In this document: piece after piece, positions 1 to 8,030 of the stretch
Layout of the letters: each line of letters starts with the position of its first letter
Position numbering within the stretch: the stretch's first letter is position 1
Assembly (NCBI RefSeq): GCF_020177335.1
Contig: NZ_JAIVMG010000003.1
Location: forward strand, 248,001-312,000
Direction of reading: 5' to 3'
Length of the DNA: 64,000 nucleotides
Origin: Stappia indica
GTDB lineage: Bacteria; Pseudomonadota; Alphaproteobacteria; Rhizobiales; Stappiaceae
Translations under genes and position numbers: made by a program
Notes under the pieces: generated by a model
What the model saw: only the letters and a program-made list of their open reading frames with translations
What the model was told of the DNA's origin: nothing
The model's database searches: none

Positions 1-138
1 GGCGAGACCGGTCGTTTCAAGGGCGCGCCGTTCCATGCACCGCGCGCGCGCCTTGACGAAACCCGGGCCGCGCGCAAGCCGGTGCTGAAATGGGAGCGTC
101 CGGCGGCCAGCGAGGTGCAGCCCCAGGCGGCGGAGTAG
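1..138 (+). CDS. C-terminal end of an unidentified protein (5' truncated by the window)
   Basis: Frame 1 is open from the first base to a TAG at 136-138, giving the last 45 residues of a protein that begins upstream of the window. The tail is rich in Arg, Ala and Pro and contains KPVLKWERP near the end. No domain is recognisable in so short a piece. A good intrinsic terminator about 30 bases after the stop supports a real gene end here. I cannot assign a function. Confidence 0.6.
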   Translation, partial: GETGRFKGAPFHAPRARLDETRAARKPVLKWERPAASEVQPQAAE

Positions 139-168
139 GCGTCTTCCCGCAGAAATGACAAGCAGACG

Positions 169-200
169 AACGCCCGGCCATCGCGCCGGGCGTTTTCGTT
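169..200 (+). terminator. Rho-independent terminator after the truncated first gene
   Basis: The arms AACGCCCGG (169-177) and CCGGGCGTT (186-194) are perfectly complementary around an 8-base loop and run into a T-rich stretch (TTTTCGTTTC). It lies 30 bases behind the stop at 138 and upstream of the MarR gene, so it separates the two transcription units. Confidence 0.8.
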
Positions 201-219
201 TCGGCTGGGCGATTGCGTT

Positions 220-256
220 TTGTCATTCCGTGTGTCAATTTGACATATAAGATGTC
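220..256 (+). promoter_or_regulatory. Probable MarR operator and promoter region
   Basis: Two overlapping inverted repeats lie directly upstream of the MarR start codon. The first is TGTCAA-T-TTGACA at 233-245, a perfect 13-base palindrome. The second is GACAT-N5-ATGTC at 242-256. A -35-like TTGTCA (220-225) and AT-rich -10-like sequences (242-251) overlap them. The arrangement fits autorepression, which is common in MarR systems, but binding by this particular regulator is inference. Confidence 0.6.
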
Positions 257-267
257 ATATTGAGGCG

Positions 268-744
268 ATGGTGATGACGGATACGACCGAGGCGGTCTAC
301 GAGCTGCTCCAGATGGTGCGCCCGCTGCACAGGCGGGTTGCCCGGTCGGTTGCCGAACACCTGAAAGAGGCCGGCATCGGCGTGGGCGAACGCGCGGTGC
401 TGGCGCTTCTGGTCGAGGGGGAGCCGCGCAGCGTGCCGGCGATTGGGCGCGCGCTCTTCCTGCCGCGCCAGAACGTACAGAAATGGGTGGACGGGCTGCT
501 GCGGGCCGGGCTGGTGGAGCGCAGGCCGAACCCGGCGCACCGTCGCTCCCATCTCATCGCCGCCACGGACGAAGGGCGCGACCTCTTTGCGCAAATCCGC
601 GCGCGCGAGACGCGGGCCATCGCCGAACTCGCCGGGCGGCTGTCGCCGTCGGATGTGAAGGTGGCCTCCGACGTGCTTGCAGCCTGCCTTGAGCATTTCT
701 CGCCGTTCGAGGATGACCCGGACCGGCCGGGGCCGCTCGCCTGA
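268..744 (+). CDS. MarR family transcriptional regulator
   Basis: This 158-residue winged-helix repressor has the usual MarR length. The helix-turn-helix (roughly residues 55-80) includes AIGRALFLPRQNVQKWV, followed by a wing with RRPNPAHRRSHLI. MarR dimers bind palindromic operators and usually lose affinity when a small phenolic ligand binds. ATG codons at 268 and 274 are both possible starts. The next gene, for an isochorismatase-like hydrolase, starts 27 bases after the stop on the same strand, so the two probably form an operon. The palindromes just upstream suggest autoregulation. The ligand is unknown. Confidence 0.88.
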   Translation: MVMTDTTEAVYELLQMVRPLHRRVARSVAEHLKEAGIGVGERAVLALLVEGEPRSVPAIGRALFLPRQNVQKWVDGLLRAGLVERRPNPAHRRSHLIAATDEGRDLFAQIRARETRAIAELAGRLSPSDVKVASDVLAACLEHFSPFEDDPDRPGPLA

Positions 745-771
745 CCTTCGTCGCCTGCCAGGAGGTTGCCC

Positions 772-1443
772 ATGTGGCCTATCATTCTTTTAGCCGTCGT
801 CGCGGGCCTTGCCGCCCTTGCCGGTTTCTTCGTCGCGACCGCGCGGCGCATTGCCCGGCCAACGCGAGGCGAGGCCATTGCGCAAGATGCCGACCGCAGC
901 GCGCTGCTCGTCATCGACATGCAGGAGGATTTCACAAGGTCAGAGGGCACGGGCGCCTATGACCCGGCCGACCGGGATCGGGCGATTGCCCGGATCAACA
1001 TGCTGGTCGCGCGGGCGCGCGATGCGGGTGATCCGATCGCCTTCATCCGGCAGGAGCACCGGGGCAGGGCGGTGCAGCTGGTCGCGAGCCTTCTTCTCGG
1101 CGGGGCCGGCAATCCAGGCCGGCCGGGCGGGCGTCTCGACCGGGACATCGACGCGCAAGGGGCCCCGGCCTTCGTCAAGCATGTGGCCGATGCCTTCTCC
1201 AATCCCGAGTTGGAGGCCTATTTGCGCGCGCACAACGTCGGGAGCCTCACCCTGACCGGCCTGGACCTTACTCATTGCGTGAGAGGAACGGCCCTTGGCG
1301 CGCGCAATCGCGGCTACGATGTCGTCGTGGACCGCGCCGGATCGCTGGCCGCGCGGGAACAGGCGGCCACGCGGGCGATGGACGACATGGAGGCGGCGGG
1401 CGTCGTCCTTTGTGACGGCGAAGGAACGCTCGGCCTCGGTTGA
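772..1443 (+). CDS. Membrane-anchored isochorismatase-like cysteine hydrolase
   Basis: The 223-residue protein has an N-terminal hydrophobic helix (about residues 2-25), then an isochorismatase-type alpha/beta hydrolase domain. The family triad is visible: Asp in LLVIDMQEDF, Lys in the FVKHVADAF segment, and Cys in LTHCVRGTA. Members cleave isochorismate, nicotinamide or other amides; the substrate here cannot be told. The start is ATG 772, with AGGAGG at 760-765 at ideal spacing; a TTG six bases upstream is less likely. The membrane anchor is unusual for a family that is mostly soluble. It lies directly behind the MarR gene and is probably controlled by it. Confidence 0.82.
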   Translation: MWPIILLAVVAGLAALAGFFVATARRIARPTRGEAIAQDADRSALLVIDMQEDFTRSEGTGAYDPADRDRAIARINMLVARARDAGDPIAFIRQEHRGRAVQLVASLLLGGAGNPGRPGGRLDRDIDAQGAPAFVKHVADAFSNPELEAYLRAHNVGSLTLTGLDLTHCVRGTALGARNRGYDVVVDRAGSLAAREQAATRAMDDMEAAGVVLCDGEGTLGLG

Positions 1444-1469
1444 GCGGAAGAGTCGGCCCGCCATGCGAA

Positions 1470-1503
1470 ACCGCCCCCGGCCGGTTGTCCGGACGGAGGC
1501 GGT
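1470..1503. terminator. Hairpin between convergent genes, probable bidirectional terminator
   Basis: A long imperfect stem lies between the stop of the hydrolase gene and the stop of ccrM. It pairs ACCGCC (1470-1475) with GGCGGT (1498-1503), CCG with CGG, and CCGG with CCGG around a TTGT loop. There is no strong T tract, so factor-independent termination is uncertain. Confidence 0.5.
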
Positions 1504-1539
1504 GACGATGCGCGGGGAACGCTTCTTGAAAGTCGAGGG

Positions 1540-2691
<1,152 letters not shown>

Positions 2692-2732
2692 TTACCTCAC
2701 GCAATTACGAGCATCATGGTTACCGGGCTTGG

Positions 2733-2776
2733 TAAATCAGGAGTTAAGCGCCTGAAGAAAAAACCTTTTGAGAATC
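2733..2776 (-). promoter_or_regulatory. Candidate CtrA box and GANTC site upstream of ccrM
   Basis: Read towards ccrM, 2747-2733 gives TTAA-N7-TTTA, one mismatch from the CtrA consensus TTAA-N7-TTAA and with the exact spacing. It lies 51-65 bases before the start codon. A GANTC site (GAATC, 2772-2776) follows 25 bases further upstream. CtrA activation and GANTC methylation of the ccrM promoter are established in Caulobacter; their action here is inference. Confidence 0.5.
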
Positions 2777-3118
2777 AAGGTATTGTTTACCATGTCGCGA
2801 CCCTGAGGGCTGCGCTGCTTCGCTTCGTTAACGCGCGTTACAACCGGCGCAGGCGGCAAAACCTGCCTAACGGGCTGTGCCCCATCGACTTTTCTCAGCC
2901 GGCCGAGGCGCACAGTTGCGAATTGCAAGACCTGCCGCGCACAAGTGTTAACGGTCTTCGCCGGGCGCTCGCTCGCAGGCCGGTTCGATAAAAAACGTCT
3001 CGCGGCTTGAAAAAAATTTCAAACTGCAGGTGAATGGTCACCATGTCGCCCATTCGTGCGACGAGGCTGGTGGACGAGACGCGACAAGGACCAGAGAAAA
3101 GCCAGGAAAGGTGAGTGC
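2777..3118. other. Intergenic stretch between ccrM and amn
   Basis: This divergent intergenic region is visibly richer in A and T than its surroundings (runs such as GAAAAAAATTTC near 3009). It should hold the promoters of amn and the outer part of the ccrM control region. An open frame on the plus strand (2716-2991) has no ribosome binding site, no domain and an atypical composition, and I do not regard it as a gene. I see no hairpin terminator. Confidence 0.4.
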
Positions 3119-4627
3119 ATGACAGGTGTAGCAGAGAGCCGGATCGACGAGGGACCAATCACCGAATTCACGCCGCCTCACCGGCCGCATCTGTCGTTCC
3201 GCGACGCGGATCTCGCCGTGGCCCATCTGCGCAAGCTGTTCGAGGAAAACACCGCTTTCCTGCGCGAGGCCTTCCAGCGCTTCGTCAATGGTGAGCTGCC
3301 GGAGGGGCGGGTGCGTGCCTGCTATCCGGAGGTCCGGCTGGAAACGGCCACCCATGCCCGGCTCGACAGCCGGCTGGCCTATGGCTTTGTCTCCGGTCCG
3401 GGGGTGCATTCGACCTCGATCACCCGGCCGGATCTGTTCACCGACTATCTGCACGAGCAGATCGAACTGTTGATCCGCAATCACGACGTGTCCGTTGAGG
3501 TCGGCGTCGGCGATCTGCCGATCCCGCTGCATTTCGCCTTCTACGACGGCACCCATGTAGAGGGCGTCGCCGACACCCTGCAACGGCCCTTGGCCGATGT
3601 GTTTGACCTGCCGGACCTGTCGGTGCTGGATGACGCCATCGTCAACGGCACCTTCGAGGCGCCGGCGGGGACGCCGCGCCCGCTGGCGCCCTTCACCGCG
3701 CCGCGCGTCGACTATTCGCTGCACCGGCTGCAGCACTACACCGCCACCGCCGCCGAGCATTTCCAGAACTACGTGATCCTCACCAACTACCAGTTCTACA
3801 TGGATGAGTTCTGCCGGTTGGCGAGGGACCTGCTCGCCGACCCGGAGAGCGGCTATTGCCGTTTTGTCGAGCCGGGCAACGTTATCACCCATGCCGGGGA
3901 GGCGGGGCCGGCGGAAGGCGAGCGGCCGGCGCGGCTGCCGCAGATGCCGGCTTATCACCTGGCACGGGCGGACCAGTCCGGCATCACCATGATCAACATC
4001 GGTGTCGGGCCATCCAACGCCAAGACCATCACCGATCATGTGGCGGTGCTGCGGCCCCATGCCTGGCTGATGCTGGGCCACTGCGCGGGCCTGCGCAACA
4101 GCCAGCAACTGGGCGATTATGTGCTGGCCCATGGCTATGTGCGTGAGGACCATGTGCTCGATGCCGACCTGCCGGCCTGGGTGCCGATCCCGCCTCTGGC
4201 GGAAATTCAGGTGGCGTTGGAAAAGGCGGTGGAGGAGGTCACCGGCTATGCCGGCTATGAACTGAAGCGGGTGATGCGCACCGGCACGGTCGCCTCGATC
4301 GACAACCGCAACTGGGAACTGCGCGATCACCGGGAGCCGGTGCAGCGGTTCTCCCAGTCGCGGGCGATTGCGCTCGATATGGAATCGGCCACCATCGCCG
4401 CCAATGGCTTCCGCTTCCGCGTGCCTTACGGAACGCTGCTCTGCGTTTCCGACAAGCCGCTGCACGGAGAGTTGAAGCTGCCGGGCATGGCGACCGAGTT
4501 CTACAAGCGGCAGGTGGCGCAACACCTTCGGATCGGCATCCTCAGCATGGAAAAGCTGAGGGCGATGCCGCGCGAACGGCTGCATTCGCGCAAACTGCGC
4601 AGCTTCGCCGAGACCGCATTCCAGTAA
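3119..4627 (+). CDS. amn: AMP nucleosidase
   Basis: The enzyme hydrolyses AMP to adenine and ribose 5-phosphate and helps to balance adenylate pools in the cytosol. The 502-residue product is close to the E. coli enzyme (484). The C-terminal half is the nucleoside-phosphorylase-like catalytic domain, with NIGVGPSNAKTITDHV and the purine-site motif ALDMESATIAANGF near residue 420, then LCVSDKPLHGELK. The N-terminal half is the Amn-specific domain. I chose ATG 3119 because AGGAAAGG lies at 3104-3111; a GTG at 3056 would add 21 unusual residues. It is divergent from ccrM. Confidence 0.93.
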   Translation: MTGVAESRIDEGPITEFTPPHRPHLSFRDADLAVAHLRKLFEENTAFLREAFQRFVNGELPEGRVRACYPEVRLETATHARLDSRLAYGFVSGPGVHSTSITRPDLFTDYLHEQIELLIRNHDVSVEVGVGDLPIPLHFAFYDGTHVEGVADTLQRPLADVFDLPDLSVLDDAIVNGTFEAPAGTPRPLAPFTAPRVDYSLHRLQHYTATAAEHFQNYVILTNYQFYMDEFCRLARDLLADPESGYCRFVEPGNVITHAGEAGPAEGERPARLPQMPAYHLARADQSGITMINIGVGPSNAKTITDHVAVLRPHAWLMLGHCAGLRNSQQLGDYVLAHGYVREDHVLDADLPAWVPIPPLAEIQVALEKAVEEVTGYAGYELKRVMRTGTVASIDNRNWELRDHREPVQRFSQSRAIALDMESATIAANGFRFRVPYGTLLCVSDKPLHGELKLPGMATEFYKRQVAQHLRIGILSMEKLRAMPRERLHSRKLRSFAETAFQ

Positions 4628-4636
4628 AGGCGACCT

Positions 4637-5224
4637 TTAGCGGAATGCCGGCCCGTGGCACCAGCAGGTGAGCGAATGGCGGGTGCCATGGGTCACTGGC
4701 GCGACCCGGTGCAGCATGAAGGAGGCAAAGAGCGTTGCATCGCCGACGCCGCGGGCCGCCGTGACGGTCGCACCGCCGGGATTGATCTCCAGTTCGCCGC
4801 CGCGATAGCTCTCAGGGTCGCTCAGTTGCACGACGATGGTCAGCTTGCGCCAGCGTGCGATCGGGCCGTCGCCGATGTCCGAATGCCAGTCGTAGTGACC
4901 GGCGACGCTTTCGTCATAGGCAGCGACCTGGAGCCGTTCGCGAAAATCGCTGATGTCGAAGTCGAAGACATCACGGTTGGCACGCGCCACGCCCGAGACG
5001 ATGCGCTCCATCACCCAGGCGGCGGAGCCGGTATCGTCGAGCCAGGCGATGTCGGCGCGGCGGATGTTGTGATTGTGCAAACCGCCGACGAGCCCGCCGG
5101 AGCTTGCCTGAACATCGGCGGCGAGGCGAATGACCTCCGCAGCTTCCGCAGCGGAGAAGAGTGCAGGAACAGCATGAATGAACACGGGCCGAAGTCTCCA
5201 CAACGGCATAAGGGAGCGTGTCAT
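4637..5224 (-). CDS. 2OG-Fe(II) oxygenase, prolyl-hydroxylase type
   Basis: The C-terminal half carries the double-stranded beta-helix motifs of 2-oxoglutarate/Fe(II) dioxygenases: HxD in YDWHSDIG, the distal His in ASFMLHRVAPV, and the Arg of GTRHSLTCW that binds 2-oxoglutarate. RGGELEINPGG is typical of the P4Hc fold. The substrate is unknown; relatives include the PiuC/YbiX group. Start choice is uncertain: ATG 5224 gives 195 residues and ATG 5209 gives 190, and neither has a clear ribosome binding site. It lies 152 bases downstream of mutY on the same strand and converges with amn. Confidence 0.82.
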   Translation of the reverse strand: MTRSLMPLWRLRPVFIHAVPALFSAAEAAEVIRLAADVQASSGGLVGGLHNHNIRRADIAWLDDTGSAAWVMERIVSGVARANRDVFDFDISDFRERLQVAAYDESVAGHYDWHSDIGDGPIARWRKLTIVVQLSDPESYRGGELEINPGGATVTAARGVGDATLFASFMLHRVAPVTHGTRHSLTCWCHGPAFR

Positions 5225-5376
5225 GCGCCAGAAAGAAAAACAAGGCAACTGAAATCGATAGACTTGCCTTCCCTCTCGGTAGGGGAGGTTGTTCCTCATG
5301 CTTGCCACGCAGGGTGGAAAAATGTTGGACGCTGCAACCGGTGTCGATTTTCGGCGGTAGTCGTTGGGTCTGGACG

Positions 5377-6441
5377 CTAGGCGCCGCGAGCCGTCGCGAC
5401 CGCCTTTTTCATCACCGTTGGCAGGGCTTCGCCGGCCAACGCCTCCGGCGCAGACCACCAAGAGCCGTCGGCAAGGGCAAGGTCGGCCGGGGCTCTCGCC
5501 CGCCAGACCGCCAGTTCCAGATGGAAATGGGTGAAGGTGTGGCGCACGTCAGCCGGCATCCGTCGCCAGTCGAGATCGAAGGGAGCCAATGTCAGATCGT
5601 CCGTCGCCGCGTCTTCAGTGAAGGGCGTGGTCGGCGGTTCGCTCATGCCGCCAAGCAAGCCCTTCGGCGGGCGGCGGCGCAGCAGCACGGCGCCGTCTCC
5701 CTCGCGCAAGGCAATGAAGGCCATGCCGCGCCGGGTCGGCTTGGCAAGCTTCGGCGCCTTGCGCGGCAGGGTTTCGGCGATCCCCAGGCGCTGGCCCGCG
5801 CAGGCGCCCGTCCACGGGCAAAGCGCGCAGGCCGGCTTGCGCGGGCTGCAAAGGCTTGCGCCCAGATCCATCATCGCCTGGGCGAAATCGCCGGGACGAT
5901 CTGTCGGCACCAGATCCTCGGTGCGCGCGCGGATGTCGGGCTTGGACGCCGGCAGCGGCGTTTCGATGGCATGAAGGCGGCTGATCACCCGCTCCACATT
6001 GCCATCGACGACGGCCGCCGGCCGATCAAAGGCGATGGCGGCGATGGCCGCTGCGGTATAGGGACCGATGCCCGGCAGGGCGCGCAAACCCGCTTCATCG
6101 GCGGGAAACTGGCCCTGGTGCTCGGACGCGACCTTTTCGGCGCAGGCCTTCAGATTGCGCGCCCGTGAATAATAGCCAAGCCCGGCCCAGGCCTTCATCA
6201 CCTCCGCCTCATCGGCGGCGGCCAGCGCCTTTACCGTCGGCCAACGGTCCAGGAACGCCTCGAAATAGGGTTTTACCGCCTGCACGGTGGTCTGTTGCAG
6301 CATGATTTCCGACAGCCAGACGCGATAGGGATCGGGCTGGACTCCCGCCCGCTTGTCGGCAGGCGAGACCCGCCAGGGCAGGGTGCGGGCGTGGCGGTCG
6401 TACCAGGCGAGAAGATCGGTGGGGCTGGCTTGAGCTGTCAT
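5377..6441 (-). CDS. mutY: A/G-specific adenine DNA glycosylase MutY
   Basis: MutY removes adenine mispaired with 8-oxoguanine. The N-terminal domain has the catalytic Glu in SEIMLQQTTV, the helix-hairpin-helix LPGIGPYTAAAI, and the catalytic Asp in VDGNVERVISRL. The [4Fe-4S] ligands are complete with the expected C-X6-C-X2-C-X5-C spacing (CSPRKPACALCPWTGAC). The last 120 residues form the MutT-like domain that recognises 8-oxoG. Length is 354 residues from ATG 6441, as in other MutY proteins. It is divergent from the DUF721 gene, an arrangement known from memory in other Hyphomicrobiales. Confidence 0.95.
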   Translation of the reverse strand: MTAQASPTDLLAWYDRHARTLPWRVSPADKRAGVQPDPYRVWLSEIMLQQTTVQAVKPYFEAFLDRWPTVKALAAADEAEVMKAWAGLGYYSRARNLKACAEKVASEHQGQFPADEAGLRALPGIGPYTAAAIAAIAFDRPAAVVDGNVERVISRLHAIETPLPASKPDIRARTEDLVPTDRPGDFAQAMMDLGASLCSPRKPACALCPWTGACAGQRLGIAETLPRKAPKLAKPTRRGMAFIALREGDGAVLLRRRPPKGLLGGMSEPPTTPFTEDAATDDLTLAPFDLDWRRMPADVRHTFTHFHLELAVWRARAPADLALADGSWWSAPEALAGEALPTVMKKAVATARGA

Positions 6442-6660
6442 GGGGACAGGATCGGCCAAGGCGGCGCGAATGCAAGAGCGCGCGGTGCTCGGCGGCAGCG
6501 TTTTCCCGCGCCTTTCCCGCAAGGGGCATACGCCAGCGGTGGCAAATGGGGACAAGGGCTTGCGTGGGCGGGGTTCTGTCGCGAAAACACCGCAATTGCG
6601 GCCTCAAAAAAAGACATGAGTGATTCGCTGCGAACAGGACGGAAACAGGAGCGTTCGGGC

Positions 6661-7188
6661 ATGGCTAATGTTGGCGGCCGTCAACGCGGCCCACGGCGGG
6701 TGACCCGCGCCAGACCGCTGGGCGATCTGATCGGCGCCTCGCTGGAGCGGGCCTGCCTCAAGCGGGGGTTCGCCGCCGCCGATCTGGTGGCCGACTGGCC
6801 GGATATCGTCGGCGAGCGCTATGCCGGACGGGTGCAGCCGATCCGGCTCGACTGGCCGCGCGGCGCCGACACGCCGGACGCTGAGCCCAAACCGGCGACG
6901 CTGGTGGTGCAGACGGATGGGGCGACCGCCCTGCTCCTGACCCATGACATGCCGCAGGTGATCGAGCGCATCAACGGCTTCTTCGGCTGGGCCGCCGTTG
7001 GCCGCATCCGGATCCTGCAGCGCCCGGTGACGCCGCCGCGCTCGCACGCCCCGCCGAAGCTGCGGGCGCTGACCGAGGCGGAGGAGGGGCGTCTTGCCGA
7101 CAGGCTCGCGCCGCTGAAGGGCTCGCGCCTTGGCGAGGCCCTGGAAAAGCTCGGTCGGGCGGTGATTGCCCGCTCCAGCCAGGGATAA
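6661..7188 (+). CDS. DUF721 (DciA-like) protein
   Basis: The 175-residue protein has the DUF721 fold: the motif LADLIG/LGDLIGASLERACLKRGF near the N terminus and a W-x-x-I-V-G-E-R-Y (DWPDIVGERYAG) segment around residue 45. DUF721 includes DciA, which helps load the replicative helicase in bacteria that lack DnaC. ATG 6661 has AGGAG at 6647-6651; an ATG at 6616 is possible. The neighbours mutY (divergent) and the DsbA gene plus smc (downstream) make up a block conserved in the order. Whether this copy acts as the helicase loader is not shown by the sequence. Confidence 0.85.
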   Translation: MANVGGRQRGPRRVTRARPLGDLIGASLERACLKRGFAAADLVADWPDIVGERYAGRVQPIRLDWPRGADTPDAEPKPATLVVQTDGATALLLTHDMPQVIERINGFFGWAAVGRIRILQRPVTPPRSHAPPKLRALTEAEEGRLADRLAPLKGSRLGEALEKLGRAVIARSSQG

Positions 7189-7307
7189 CCGGGCGGGCCG
7201 GGCGCGCGTGGTCCGCCATCCCCCATTGCCGCCACATTTTCCCTGTCCGGTTGACGGGCTTGTCAAAGGCGATAAACACCACAAGTGAAGATCAACGGCC
7301 ACATTCT

Positions 7308-7961
7308 ATGGGGAACCCGCACGTGACTTTGGATCGCAGACAATTCGTCACCCGCACCGGCATCGGCGCGCTTGCCATCGGGCTTGGCGCCTTCCCGCTG
7401 TCGGCGCTGGCTGAGACCGTGGACGTGGCCGAGCTGATGAAGCCCGGCGCGCTGCCGGAAAATGCGCTTGGCGCCGAGGATGCGCCGGTGACGGTGGTGG
7501 AATATGCCTCGATGACCTGCGGTCATTGCGCCAACTTCCACAAGGATGCCTTCCCGCATCTGAAGAAGGAATACATCGACACGGGCAAGGTGCGGTACGT
7601 CTTCCGCGAATTTCCGCTCGATCCGGTCGCCGCCGCCGCGTTCATGCTTGCCCGCTGCGCGCCGGAGGGGAAGTATTTCGATGTGGTCGATCTTCTGTTC
7701 GAGGATCAGCGGGCCTGGGCCTTCACGGACAACCCTTACAATTCGCTGCTGAACTTCGCCAAGCAGATCGGCTTCACGCAGGAAAGCTTCGATGCTTGCC
7801 TGAAGGACCAGACCCTGCTCGACGGGATCAATGGCATCAAGGATCGTGCCGCGCAGGAATTTGGCGTATCCTCCACGCCGACCTTCTTCTTCAACGGGAA
7901 GAAGGAGAGTGGGGCGCAGAGCATTGAGCAGCTGGACACGGCCATCGGCAAGCTTCTCTGA
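7308..7961 (+). CDS. DsbA family thiol:disulfide oxidoreductase with Tat-like signal
   Basis: The N terminus has a twin-arginine-like signal, LDRRQFVTRTG, followed by a hydrophobic stretch and an ALAE cleavage region. The mature part is a thioredoxin-fold DsbA/DsbG-type domain with the active-site pair C71-G-H-C74 in SMTCGHCANF and a cis-Pro region STPTFFFNGK. It probably oxidises or isomerises disulfides of exported proteins. Starts at ATG 7308 or GTG 7323 are both possible; the latter has GGGGA in front of it. It lies between DUF721 and smc on the same strand, 69 bases before smc. Confidence 0.9.
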   Translation: MGNPHVTLDRRQFVTRTGIGALAIGLGAFPLSALAETVDVAELMKPGALPENALGAEDAPVTVVEYASMTCGHCANFHKDAFPHLKKEYIDTGKVRYVFREFPLDPVAAAAFMLARCAPEGKYFDVVDLLFEDQRAWAFTDNPYNSLLNFAKQIGFTQESFDACLKDQTLLDGINGIKDRAAQEFGVSSTPTFFFNGKKESGAQSIEQLDTAIGKLL

Positions 7962-8030
7962 GATGACGAGGGCGCGCGGCAGGACGGCTGTGCCGCGCGT
8001 CTTCTTGCGCCATGGGGCGGCGTGGCGGCA

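Noticed and set aside
2828-2841. TTAACGCGCGTTAC as a CtrA box
   Set aside because: The spacing between the half-sites is six bases, not seven, and the second half is TTAC. The site at 2733-2747 fits better.
2716-2991. 91-codon open frame between ccrM and amn
   Set aside because: No ribosome binding site, no domain, and codon use unlike genes in this genome; the region holds control sites.
3056-3118. GTG 3056 as the amn start
   Set aside because: It adds 21 Arg/Lys-rich residues; ATG 3119 has a good AGGAAAGG site and a family-like N terminus.
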